Shown in pieces: positions 43,467 to 51,005 of a stretch of 64,000 nt of DNA. Origin of the DNA: CAYWWY01 sp964580185 (lineage in GTDB: Bacteria; Thermotogota; Thermotogae; MWEM01). How positions within the stretch are numbered: position 1 is the first letter of the stretch; the number at the start of each line of letters is the position of its first letter. Made by a program: the position numbers and the translations under genes. The notes beneath the pieces were generated by a model. It had not been told where the DNA came from. It made no database searches and worked only from the letters and a program-made list of their open reading frames with translations. Where the stretch lies: positions 68,989-132,988 of the forward strand of contig CAZOJQ010000002.1 in assembly GCA_964580185.1 (NCBI GenBank), written 5' to 3'.

Positions 43467-44427
43467 CCCAAAGGGGTTTTGCTACCATCCAGAATGGGAA
43501 GGGGTGCACCATTACCCCCTGTTCCCCCATTTTTACGCCTCTTCCGGTGTGGAACGAATCCGACAGTCTATGCAGCTTCAGCCGTTTATCGAGTTTGCCA
43601 AGGCTCGGGAGTTTCCCCGCACGATGCTCTATACCATTCACAGCCCCGAATATGTCAAATGGTTGCTGAACCTTCCCAAGACCATACCAGACGGAACGGC
43701 TCGCTTTCCTTTGGTGATGGGACATGACCTGTGCTACGATACCCTGACCCCCCTTACCAAGGAAAGTTTCGAAGCTGCATGGTGCGCAGCCCGGATTGCA
43801 TGGACCGGAGCGCGTTTGCTGATTCAGGAAGAAGAAAACCGGGTCTACGGGTTAACCTTTCCATCGGGCAACCATTGCCTCCAAGGGTTTTGCGGAGGGA
43901 GCAGTTTTCTGAATCATGCTGCCCTAGCGGCTGAATACTTCCTGAAAGAAGGGGCGTTGAATGTTGCTGTTTTGGATCTGGATCTCCATCACGGCAATGG
44001 AACCCAAGAAATCTTTTACGAAATGCCGGAAGTGCTGACGATATCGATCCACGGAGATCCTCAGAAGGTTTTTCCTTGGGTCAGCGGATTCGAGTGGGAA
44101 AAGGGAGAAGAGGAAGGAAAGGGATACAACATCAACCTTCCGCTCGAACAAGGAGCTACATTCAAGGACTACTCATGGGCATTGGACATGGCGATTCAAC
44201 AATTGGAGGTCTTTGACCCGGAATTTTTGATTCTATCGATGGCCTTCAATACTCATGCGGATAGTCCCTATCAATGGTTTCAGCTTCGGAACGATGATTT
44301 TCGATTAATAGGCCGGTCAATTCGGTCTTTAGAAGTGCCCACACTCATTTTGCAGGAAGATGGAAGCGATTTTGAACAACTTGGAATCGCTTCATCCATG
44401 TTTGTAAGGGGGTTGGAAGGGTATTGA
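43450..44427 (+). CDS. Histone-deacetylase / acetylpolyamine-amidohydrolase fold protein with altered active site
   Basis: 325 residues from GTG 43450 (GGAG at 7 bases). The fold is clear: GHDLCYDTLTPLT, GFCGGSSFLNHAALAAEYF, DLDLHHGNGTQEIFYEM and ISIHGDPQ follow acetylpolyamine amidohydrolases. Three catalytic sites differ: the His-His dyad (PPGHH) is SGNH, the second zinc-ligand Asp (VDT or FDAH) is Asn in MAFNTHADS, and the catalytic Tyr motif (EGGY) is QEDGSD. The first Asp-x-His ligands remain. It may bind rather than deacetylate, or use another chemistry. It overlaps rpiB by 17 bases. Confidence 0.82.
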   Translation: MKAVFDPKGFCYHPEWEGVHHYPLFPHFYASSGVERIRQSMQLQPFIEFAKAREFPRTMLYTIHSPEYVKWLLNLPKTIPDGTARFPLVMGHDLCYDTLTPLTKESFEAAWCAARIAWTGARLLIQEEENRVYGLTFPSGNHCLQGFCGGSSFLNHAALAAEYFLKEGALNVAVLDLDLHHGNGTQEIFYEMPEVLTISIHGDPQKVFPWVSGFEWEKGEEEGKGYNINLPLEQGATFKDYSWALDMAIQQLEVFDPEFLILSMAFNTHADSPYQWFQLRNDDFRLIGRSIRSLEVPTLILQEDGSDFEQLGIASSMFVRGLEGY

Positions 44428-45386
44428 AGCGTGTATGGATCGGAGCAATCAGCCTTCTGCTCGTTGTTTTCCTCTTGAGCGGCTGTTTTGTGATCGAGTT
44501 CTTTTTCCCGCCGGAAAAAAAACTGTACAAAGCGAACTTTTACGCCTATTTTTATAATGTGCACCCCAAAAACCATAGCCTTCAGGGGGTGGATATTCCC
44601 ATTCAATCCTTGAAATTCGGAGGCCAGGAGATCGCGGAGCAGCAGATCATCACGCTTTCGCTGACCCCCTCCGGAGAAGTGGACGAGTTTGCGGATCTCT
44701 TTGCCTTTTTGGTCGTTCCCCTCTATGGAAGCCTTGATTTTGCCGAGGAGGATATTCCCATCCGTCAACCCGCCATTACGCTCACTTTGGGGGATACCCT
44801 CACCGCGCACTACATCAACCCCGAAACGCAAGAACCGTTCGAAGTGGATCTGCCCATCGAGCAATCGTCTCGAACTTTGGTACTGAACCTAAGAGATCTC
44901 ACCACAAGCGGATTTTCCGCCAAAGACCGATTATTCCTCAATCCTGTGGAAACGCAACTATTCATGATCTTCAACCTGGTCAACCTGCCTCGATGGGACA
45001 ATTATGACGAAACGGTCCCTGTGAACCTGGCCCAATCGATGTATATGGTCACCGATGACCTTGTTCTTTTATATGGGCGGATTCTTTCGCAGGATGAAGA
45101 CATCCTCCTACCCGGACAACGCTGGTCTCTTTCCTTCCAGGACGATCCACTCCTGTATTTGGGGGGATTTCCGTTTCGCGCGTTGAGTTATCCAGTGGCT
45201 CCATTGGACCAGCACCATTATTTTCTTTTGGTCCCTAAGATGAAGCAAATGCCTTCCTTTATCGGAAAATTGGAACTGTTTGGCCCCGAGGATCCTTCGG
45301 ATCAACCCATGAAGACAGTCAATATAACCGTTTCCACCGCGGTAACCCGGATCCTTCAAAATATCCAGGCAGGAGAAGAGGAATGA
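44424..45386 (+). CDS. Lipoprotein of unknown function
   Basis: 320 residues from TTG 44424 (GGAAGGG upstream), overlapping the previous stop. Signal with lipobox LLSGC (Cys ~21), then an aromatic start (FVIEFFFPPEKK). The rest is beta-rich without known motifs. Expected on the outer face of the inner membrane or in the outer membrane. Overlaps the DivIC-like gene as ATGA. No family recognised. Confidence 0.8.
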   Translation: MKRVWIGAISLLLVVFLLSGCFVIEFFFPPEKKLYKANFYAYFYNVHPKNHSLQGVDIPIQSLKFGGQEIAEQQIITLSLTPSGEVDEFADLFAFLVVPLYGSLDFAEEDIPIRQPAITLTLGDTLTAHYINPETQEPFEVDLPIEQSSRTLVLNLRDLTTSGFSAKDRLFLNPVETQLFMIFNLVNLPRWDNYDETVPVNLAQSMYMVTDDLVLLYGRILSQDEDILLPGQRWSLSFQDDPLLYLGGFPFRALSYPVAPLDQHHYFLLVPKMKQMPSFIGKLELFGPEDPSDQPMKTVNITVSTAVTRILQNIQAGEEE

Positions 45387-45682
45387 TCTACCCCAAGCGG
45401 CAGGCAGTAGAATCCGGATTGAACCTGGCTGGGAAAAGCCAACCTCGACGCCGTACGAAAAAAAAGAGGAACTCCAGTCAGATTCTGTATTGGGTGGTTG
45501 TGGGGTTGTTGTCGACCTGGATGTTGTATCTCAACATCAGCGTCCTCTTCGATTATCAGGAAATCCGGGAAGAATATCAGCAAACCTTGGAGCAATACCA
45601 AGAAAAAAAGAGAATCTTGGATGAACGAGTGCTCGAGTTTCAGAGGCTTCAGGAATTGATCGATTATGCAAATACCCCCTAA
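45383..45682 (+). CDS. DivIC/FtsL/FtsB-like small bitopic protein
   Basis: 99 residues: a basic cytoplasmic N-terminus (QPRRRTKKKRNSS), one membrane segment (ILYWVVVGLLSTWMLYLNI) and an extracytoplasmic coiled coil (IREEYQQTLEQYQEKKRILDE split over ~60-90). This plan matches the septum proteins FtsL, FtsB and DivIC, which are too diverged to name by eye. It overlaps the preceding lipoprotein and the next methyltransferase gene. Division role is inference from architecture. Confidence 0.6.
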   Translation: MIYPKRQAVESGLNLAGKSQPRRRTKKKRNSSQILYWVVVGLLSTWMLYLNISVLFDYQEIREEYQQTLEQYQEKKRILDERVLEFQRLQELIDYANTP

Positions 45683-46478
45683 TGTTCAACGGTTTCAAGA
45701 AGAATCCTTCTTCGTAACGACATCCAACCGTCCCAAAAAAGAATTGGTGATCCGCGCCAAAGAGCTTGCGCGCCTTTTGAAAGCACCATACATTTCCCGA
45801 AGAACTCTGGTCCAACAACAAAACCCGCCCCAACCGGACTTTTACTATGTGTTGGAACAAGATCGGCTGGTGATCCGAGGAGCCGATGGAAGTCAACTTT
45901 TCTTTCATCCGGCCAGCGCCAAAATGCGCCACCGGAACTTGAAAAACGGGCAAGATGATCATCTGATCAAAGTGCTGGAATTGCGGGGGGATGAACAGAT
46001 CTTGGACCTAACCCTAGGATTGGGCAGCGAAGCGATTCTTATGGCAGGATACCTGGATCGGGGCGGGGTTGTCGTGGGGTTGGAAGCGTCGAGACACCTT
46101 GCGGTGATTGTCGGATACGGGCTCCAGACCTATCAAGATGATTCTCCCTGGATTCAACAGGCCATGAGCCGGGTGGCGGTGGAACATGCCGACTATAAGC
46201 GAAGAATCCGAGAACTGCCTGATAACGCCTATGATATTGTATACTGCGATCCTATGTTTGAAAGCCCGGTTTGGGAATCGTCCGCGCTCAATGCCATCCG
46301 TCCCTTTGCCGTCTACGATTCGATCGATTTGGAGGATGTGGATCAAATGAAGCGGGTTGCCCGGAAGAAGGTCGTGTTGAAAGCCCTGTATCGGGATTCC
46401 CTCTTTGATCGAATCGCCGTGGACCATCTGACTGGCAGCCGCCATAGCGGGGTGCTGTACGGTGTGATCCACCCTTGA
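45666..46478 (+). CDS. Class I SAM-dependent methyltransferase, RsmJ-like
   Basis: 270 residues. SAM-binding motif ILDLTLGLGSEAIL (~108-121), acidic loop VVVGLEASRH, and motif IV IVYCDPMFESP. The DPMF signature and the N-terminal pseudouridine-synthase-free start (TTSNRPKKELVIRAKELA) are typical of the RsmJ/DUF548 group that modifies 16S rRNA guanine. Overlaps the miaA start by 4 bases; both act on RNA. The exact target is not certain. Confidence 0.78.
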   Translation: MQIPPNVQRFQEESFFVTTSNRPKKELVIRAKELARLLKAPYISRRTLVQQQNPPQPDFYYVLEQDRLVIRGADGSQLFFHPASAKMRHRNLKNGQDDHLIKVLELRGDEQILDLTLGLGSEAILMAGYLDRGGVVVGLEASRHLAVIVGYGLQTYQDDSPWIQQAMSRVAVEHADYKRRIRELPDNAYDIVYCDPMFESPVWESSALNAIRPFAVYDSIDLEDVDQMKRVARKKVVLKALYRDSLFDRIAVDHLTGSRHSGVLYGVIHP

Positions 46479-47383
46479 TTCCGGTAATCTTCGGTCCAAC
46501 CGCCATTGGAAAGACCGATCTTCTCCTCTTCCTTTCCAATCACTTCCCTATTGAAGTAGTTTCCATGGATTCCATGCAGATCTATACGGAGATGGATATT
46601 GGAACGGCCAAACCCACTCCGGATGAACGGCTGCGATTGCCGCACTGGATGATCGACATTGTTCGGCCTGACGAACCCTTTGATGCCTATTCTTATGCCC
46701 GCCTTTGTAAAGCGCGCATTGCCGATGTGCAAAAAAGGGGAAGGATACCCATCGTTTCCGGAGGAACTGGTCTGTATCTGGACGCGCTTATGTATGGGAT
46801 TGCTCAGGGCGTGCAGCGGGATGAATCGGTTCGGTTACAGCTGGAAACCCAAGAACAAGAGCGTCCGGGAATTTTGTATCAGAGACTCCAAGAGATCGAT
46901 CCTCCTTCAGCCCAACGGATCCATCCAAACGACCTTCGAAGAATCATTCGCGCTCTGGAGATTCACCAGATCACGGGAACGGCTTGGTCGGAACTGAGAA
47001 CGCATCATCAGCCCGACCCTCAGTATCGGTTGGTGATCCTTTCGCGCGACCGTTCGGAGTTATACCGCCGGATCGAAGCGCGGGTGCCAGTCATGGTGGA
47101 CTCGGGTTTAATCGAAGAAACCCAAAGGCTTGTACAGCGGTATGGAACAGCCCATTCATCGATGAAAGCCATCGGATATCAACAGACCATCCAATACCTC
47201 CACGGGGAGATCGGCAGCATCGATGACCTGAAATCGGTGATCGCGCGGGATACCCGCCATTATGCCCGACGGCAAATCATTTGGGGTAGGAAGTATTCTC
47301 ACGCCATTCATTGGCCATTGAGTGGCGATCCATCTGGCATCTCTCCCCTTGATTGGATGCGAACCATCCTGGGTGATACATGA
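46475..47383 (+). CDS. miaA: tRNA dimethylallyltransferase
   Basis: 302 residues from TTG 46475. The P-loop is FGPTAIGKTD, followed by SMDSMQIYTEMDIGTAKP, a MiaA hallmark, and IVSGGTGLYLDAL. It prenylates A37 of tRNAs reading U-starting codons. The miaA-hfq-hflX order also occurs in Proteobacteria and is preserved here. Confidence 0.96.
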   Translation: MIPVIFGPTAIGKTDLLLFLSNHFPIEVVSMDSMQIYTEMDIGTAKPTPDERLRLPHWMIDIVRPDEPFDAYSYARLCKARIADVQKRGRIPIVSGGTGLYLDALMYGIAQGVQRDESVRLQLETQEQERPGILYQRLQEIDPPSAQRIHPNDLRRIIRALEIHQITGTAWSELRTHHQPDPQYRLVILSRDRSELYRRIEARVPVMVDSGLIEETQRLVQRYGTAHSSMKAIGYQQTIQYLHGEIGSIDDLKSVIARDTRHYARRQIIWGRKYSHAIHWPLSGDPSGISPLDWMRTILGDT

Positions 47384-47415
47384 ATCCCCCTTTCCTTTAC
47401 TTGGGTACCCCGCTT

Positions 47416-47426
47416 TGTGGTATAGT
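47416..47426 (+). promoter_or_regulatory. Extended -10 promoter before hfq
   Basis: TGTGGTATAGT between miaA and hfq, 80 bases before the hfq start; no clear -35. GGGTAC and GTACCC arms flank it at 47403 and 47441. Confidence 0.55.
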
Positions 47427-47506
47427 AGAGAAGGTATTCCAGTACCCGTTGCTTTTGGTTGGGAAAGAAAGAGAGAGAGAGAATGGATTCAAGGGGGAGA
47501 GTGTAT

Positions 47507-47758
47507 ATGGCGGATAAGTTCAATCTGCAGGACCGTTTTCTGAACCATCTACGTACACATAAGATCGACACAAAGGTCTATCTGATCAATGGGTTTCAGA
47601 CCAAAGGAATCATCAAATCCTTTGACAGCTTTACCGTTCTGCTCGAAGACGGGAAAACCCAGAATTTGATTTACAAGCATGCGATCAGCACCATTACGCC
47701 TGATACCTACGTTCGCTTGATGAAGCCAGGTGAAGAGGACGAAAACAATCAGAACTGA
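47507..47758 (+). CDS. hfq: RNA chaperone Hfq
   Basis: 83 residues from ATG 47507 (AAGGGGGAGA upstream); a longer frame to 47459 is not needed. Sm1 and Sm2 motifs are present, with the YKHAIST hallmark and the proximal-face residues LQDRFLNHLR and IKSFDSF. A hexameric ring that binds sRNA and mRNA. It overlaps hflX by 29 bases. Confidence 0.95.
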   Translation: MADKFNLQDRFLNHLRTHKIDTKVYLINGFQTKGIIKSFDSFTVLLEDGKTQNLIYKHAISTITPDTYVRLMKPGEEDENNQN

Positions 47759-48854
47759 CCCAAGCAAGAAGAACCATTTGGAACGAGCGATTTTGGTTGG
47801 TGTTGGAACCAAGGATCTCCCCGTTGATGAGATCCATCAATCGCTGGACGAGCTCTCCGACCTTCTGAAAACCGCTGGTGGCGTTGTTGTGTCGCGGCTG
47901 ATCCAAAGGGTGGATAAGGTGCGAAGCGCCATGCTCTTGGGTTCGGGGAAGGTTGAAGAACTGAAGCAAATGATCGAAGAGGCGGAAGTGGATTTGGTGG
48001 TCTTTGACCACGAGCTTTCGCCCACGCAGCTGAGAAATTTGGAGGCAGCATTCGGTTGCAAAGTACTGGATCGGACGCAGCTGATTTTGGACATCTTTGC
48101 CCTCCACGCCGTTAGCCGCGAAGGAAAACTCCAGGTTGAAATGGCCCAGATGCAGTACATGCTTCCTCGGCTGACTGGCAAGGGGAAGGCTTTATCCCGT
48201 CTGGGAGGCGGAATTGGCACACGAGGCCCTGGGGAAACCCAACTGGAGGCCCAGCGAAGGGCTGCGCGGCAAAGAATGACTCAGCTGCGTCTTGTTTTGC
48301 AGAAATTAGAGACCCAACGAACTCTTCAAAGACAGAAACGGTTGGAAGGTCCGATCCCGATTGTTTCTGTTGTAGGGTATACCAACTGCGGCAAATCCAC
48401 GCTAATCCGCTCTTTGTCCCGCGATGAAGAAATCTATGTGCAAGATGCCCTGTTTGCCACTCTAAGCCCAGTATCCCGGAGGGTCTTCCTGGATCCCAAC
48501 ACCCAGATCATTCTGAACGACACCGTTGGATTTATCCGAAAGCTCCCGCACACCATCATCCAAGCCTTTCACGCCACCATGGAAGAGATTCGAGTCAGCA
48601 GGTTATTAATCCATCTGGTAGACAGCAGCGATCCGATTCTGGACAAAAAGATCTCCGAAAGCCAAAAGGTACTCACTGAAATCGGCGCGCACGAGATTCC
48701 AACGATCTTGGTCTTCAACAAGATCGACCTCATCGATCACGAACGACGGGAACACCTTCAGATGGCCTTTCCGCAGTCCATCCAGATATCCGCTCTTCAC
48801 AAAGAGAGCCTCTCCCCTCTGACCGCTCAGATTACAGCGCGCCTCAAAAACTGA
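47730..48854 (+). CDS. hflX: GTPase HflX
   Basis: 374 residues; GTG 47730 gives the longest frame, with TTG 47778 as an alternative. The N-terminal domain has the glycine-rich RLGGGIGTRGPGETQLE. G domain: P-loop GYTNCGKST, G3 NDTVGFIRKLP, G4 FNKID. It splits stalled ribosomes. Last gene of the plus-strand run; it converges on the minus-strand lipoprotein genes with only 4 bases between. Confidence 0.95.
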   Translation: MKRTKTIRTDPSKKNHLERAILVGVGTKDLPVDEIHQSLDELSDLLKTAGGVVVSRLIQRVDKVRSAMLLGSGKVEELKQMIEEAEVDLVVFDHELSPTQLRNLEAAFGCKVLDRTQLILDIFALHAVSREGKLQVEMAQMQYMLPRLTGKGKALSRLGGGIGTRGPGETQLEAQRRAARQRMTQLRLVLQKLETQRTLQRQKRLEGPIPIVSVVGYTNCGKSTLIRSLSRDEEIYVQDALFATLSPVSRRVFLDPNTQIILNDTVGFIRKLPHTIIQAFHATMEEIRVSRLLIHLVDSSDPILDKKISESQKVLTEIGAHEIPTILVFNKIDLIDHERREHLQMAFPQSIQISALHKESLSPLTAQITARLKN

Positions 48855-48858
48855 TCGA

Positions 48859-49302
48859 TCATTCCGTTCGGACCGCCTGCCAGATCCCATTGTGAACCAA
48901 TCCCAAAGCATAGGCTCTCATGGTGCCGGAGATTTCCGTCATTTCTTCGTTCAGCTGCCCCAAAAACTCTGCGGTTCCAAACCCGCCTTTCTCTTGACCA
49001 TACAGGTATACCTGCCCGGTTTCCGTAAAGATCCCCCGGACATCCATTGCCATCCCTTCTAGGGTAAGGGATCCATACAAGGCATAATCATCCTGCCCGA
49101 TATTCAAGTTGAAAGAGAAGGATAAAGGAATGGGTGATTGGATCTGAACGGATACAGACCAAAGGCCGGCGACGGATGGGGCATCGCCGGAACCGGGATC
49201 AAATGGCGGCAAAAAATCAATCGCGCATCCTCCAAGAGCAAGGAGGAGGATCAGGCACGAAGCGACAAGACAACTCTGAGAAACCGGTTTATCGCAACGC
49301 AT
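48859..49302 (-). CDS. Small lipoprotein with the C-terminal domain of its neighbour
   Basis: 147 residues from ATG 49302, overlapping the FN3 lipoprotein end by 14 bases. Lipobox LALGGC (Cys ~26). The ~100-residue domain GLWSVSVQ...GIWQAVRTE aligns by eye with the C-terminal domain of the FN3 lipoprotein (G-W-V start, D-x-LxGSLTLEG, GT-x-F-x-G-L, G-W-A-R end), so the two are paralogous modules. Probably a small beta-barrel domain at the cell surface or periplasm. No named family. Confidence 0.75.
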   Translation of the reverse strand: MRCDKPVSQSCLVASCLILLLALGGCAIDFLPPFDPGSGDAPSVAGLWSVSVQIQSPIPLSFSFNLNIGQDDYALYGSLTLEGMAMDVRGIFTETGQVYLYGQEKGGFGTAEFLGQLNEEMTEISGTMRAYALGLVHNGIWQAVRTE

Positions 49303-50899
49303 ACCATGTACCCGTAACAGCATTTCCCAAGATCTCACCCGATACGGTCCCTTCCATTCGGTTCGATTGGACCAAAGCGCCGGAAAAAGTGATCGTGCCT
49401 AAGGAGGCGTCCGACCCTGCCATTGATAAGGTCCCCTGCGCGTCTATGGATCCGAACAGGGTGATGGGGATCCCTTCCACGGTCAAGGTTACTTGGAGCT
49501 GATTGTCCTCTTGCTCGACGAATAAATCGAAAACCAGACCACCGATTAGGTTCGTGTCAATATACACGGTCCAATCTCCCGAAATATCGGGAAAAGGATC
49601 CACTTCCTGCGCGCGGCGGGTGCGAAAAGACCAGACCGCTCCATCCGACCCTTCGGCAATCCCCCAATCGTTTTCCGCTCGGACCCGCCACTCATATTCT
49701 GTTTCCGGGGCCAAATCATACACCCGCAAGTACGTAAATGTGGTCGGGATTTCCGTCCATTGGGGCTGCGAAACAGAACGGAAGAACAGCGTATATCGAA
49801 CCGCGTACCGGCTCTTGGTCCAGTAGAAGATGGGATCCAACGGATGATCGACCAACCCGTCTGTTGGCGATAACAGGAAAAAGGTTTGAGGAGGCGAGTC
49901 TTCGATCCAATCGATGGTTGTAAATGACCAAATCGCCCCATTTCCGGCTTCGGTAGCGCCAAACGCGTTTATCGCGGAGACGGTCCAATAATAGGTCGTA
50001 TTGGGGTGTAGAGGGCCCGTAGAAAACTGGGTATTGCTGGTCTGCGTAGGGACAATGGTTGAGAAGTCCGGTTGCGTGTGAAGATACAGCTCATAACCGG
50101 TTGCACCAGCGCTTTCTTCCCATAGAAGAATCCCTTCCAGGTCAACATCCAAAGCTCCATTCGCTGGCAGAAGCATGGAAAAGGGGTCTGGTGGGTTGGG
50201 GGGCAGGGGAGTGGTTTCTGTCGTAAAGGACCAGTATGGATCCCCTTGCGCAGGAGTATTCCCATACGCGTTATGAGCGGTTACTGTCCAGTAATAGGTT
50301 GTGTTTTCCTGGAGCGGACCCGGAGCGAAAGATGGTTCATATACGATTCTTGATTGCGATAGGGGAAGGTGGGACCCGAACCACAGAGTATAAAAGTCCG
50401 CTCCTTCGCTGTTGCTCCACTGCAGCTCGGGATTCACCGACACGTCCTGCGCGTCGTTTGGCGGGTTCAATTGAGTGAAACTTCCCGGGGCCGAAGGAGG
50501 GATATCTGCTGGTTTGATGGAAAAAGACCAGGCGATCCCATGATTGGAAGTTTTTTGACCCAAGGCATTCTTCGCAACCACTTTCCAATAGTATGTTTGC
50601 CCTTGGGTGAGGCCGGAAACCCACAGCAACGGGCTTGTCGTCTCGGTGGGTTGCGAATGAAATGCCTGTGTGGGGCTAAGATAGACCTCATATTTGACGG
50701 CATTGATGCTGGGATTCCACATCAGATAAAGCGCGTTCGCATCAATTTGAATGCCATTGGCAGGACTATAGAGGGAAAAGGCCTCGGGTCCTGCGAGGGC
50801 TATATCCTCATTCGGAACCATGCAACCGGTAAACCATACCAAAATCAATAGGGGAAGCCAGAATAGGGCAAAAGGAAGAGCGCCCCTTTTTTTTTGCAT
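49289..50899 (-). CDS. Lipoprotein with four fibronectin type III-like domains
   Basis: 536 residues from ATG 50899 (GAGG upstream). Lipobox WFTGC (Cys ~26). Four FN3-like domains follow, each opening with a (F/L)xLxxPxxGxxD string and containing TTYYWTVxAxNAxG (~100-190, 200-290, 295-385, 390-450). The last ~100 residues are a separate beta domain shared with the following small lipoprotein. A surface or periplasmic adhesion or polymer-binding role is likely for such repeats; no enzyme motif is visible. It has its own extended -10 promoter. Confidence 0.85.
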   Translation of the reverse strand: MQKKRGALPFALFWLPLLILVWFTGCMVPNEDIALAGPEAFSLYSPANGIQIDANALYLMWNPSINAVKYEVYLSPTQAFHSQPTETTSPLLWVSGLTQGQTYYWKVVAKNALGQKTSNHGIAWSFSIKPADIPPSAPGSFTQLNPPNDAQDVSVNPELQWSNSEGADFYTLWFGSHLPLSQSRIVYEPSFAPGPLQENTTYYWTVTAHNAYGNTPAQGDPYWSFTTETTPLPPNPPDPFSMLLPANGALDVDLEGILLWEESAGATGYELYLHTQPDFSTIVPTQTSNTQFSTGPLHPNTTYYWTVSAINAFGATEAGNGAIWSFTTIDWIEDSPPQTFFLLSPTDGLVDHPLDPIFYWTKSRYAVRYTLFFRSVSQPQWTEIPTTFTYLRVYDLAPETEYEWRVRAENDWGIAEGSDGAVWSFRTRRAQEVDPFPDISGDWTVYIDTNLIGGLVFDLFVEQEDNQLQVTLTVEGIPITLFGSIDAQGTLSMAGSDASLGTITFSGALVQSNRMEGTVSGEILGNAVTGTWYALR

Positions 50900-50928
50900 A
50901 GATATTCGCCTCTTTCTTGATGGACCAA

Positions 50929-50938
50929 TTATACCATA
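50929..50938 (-). promoter_or_regulatory. Extended -10 promoter of the FN3 lipoprotein
   Basis: TGGTATAAT on the minus strand, with a weak TTTGGG about 17 bases upstream. It lies directly behind the terminator of the giant lipoprotein gene. Confidence 0.6.
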
Positions 50939-50954
50939 GATACCAGAACCCCCC

Positions 50955-50985
50955 AAAAAAGAAGGCGCTCTGATGAGCGCCTTCT
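50955..50985 (-). terminator. Terminator of the giant lipoprotein gene
   Basis: On the minus strand AGAAGGCGCTC, loop ATCA, GAGCGCCTTCT then six T: an 11-bp GC-rich stem. Confidence 0.93.
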
Positions 50986-51005
50986 GTCGAGGTTTCTTTT
51001 GAACT

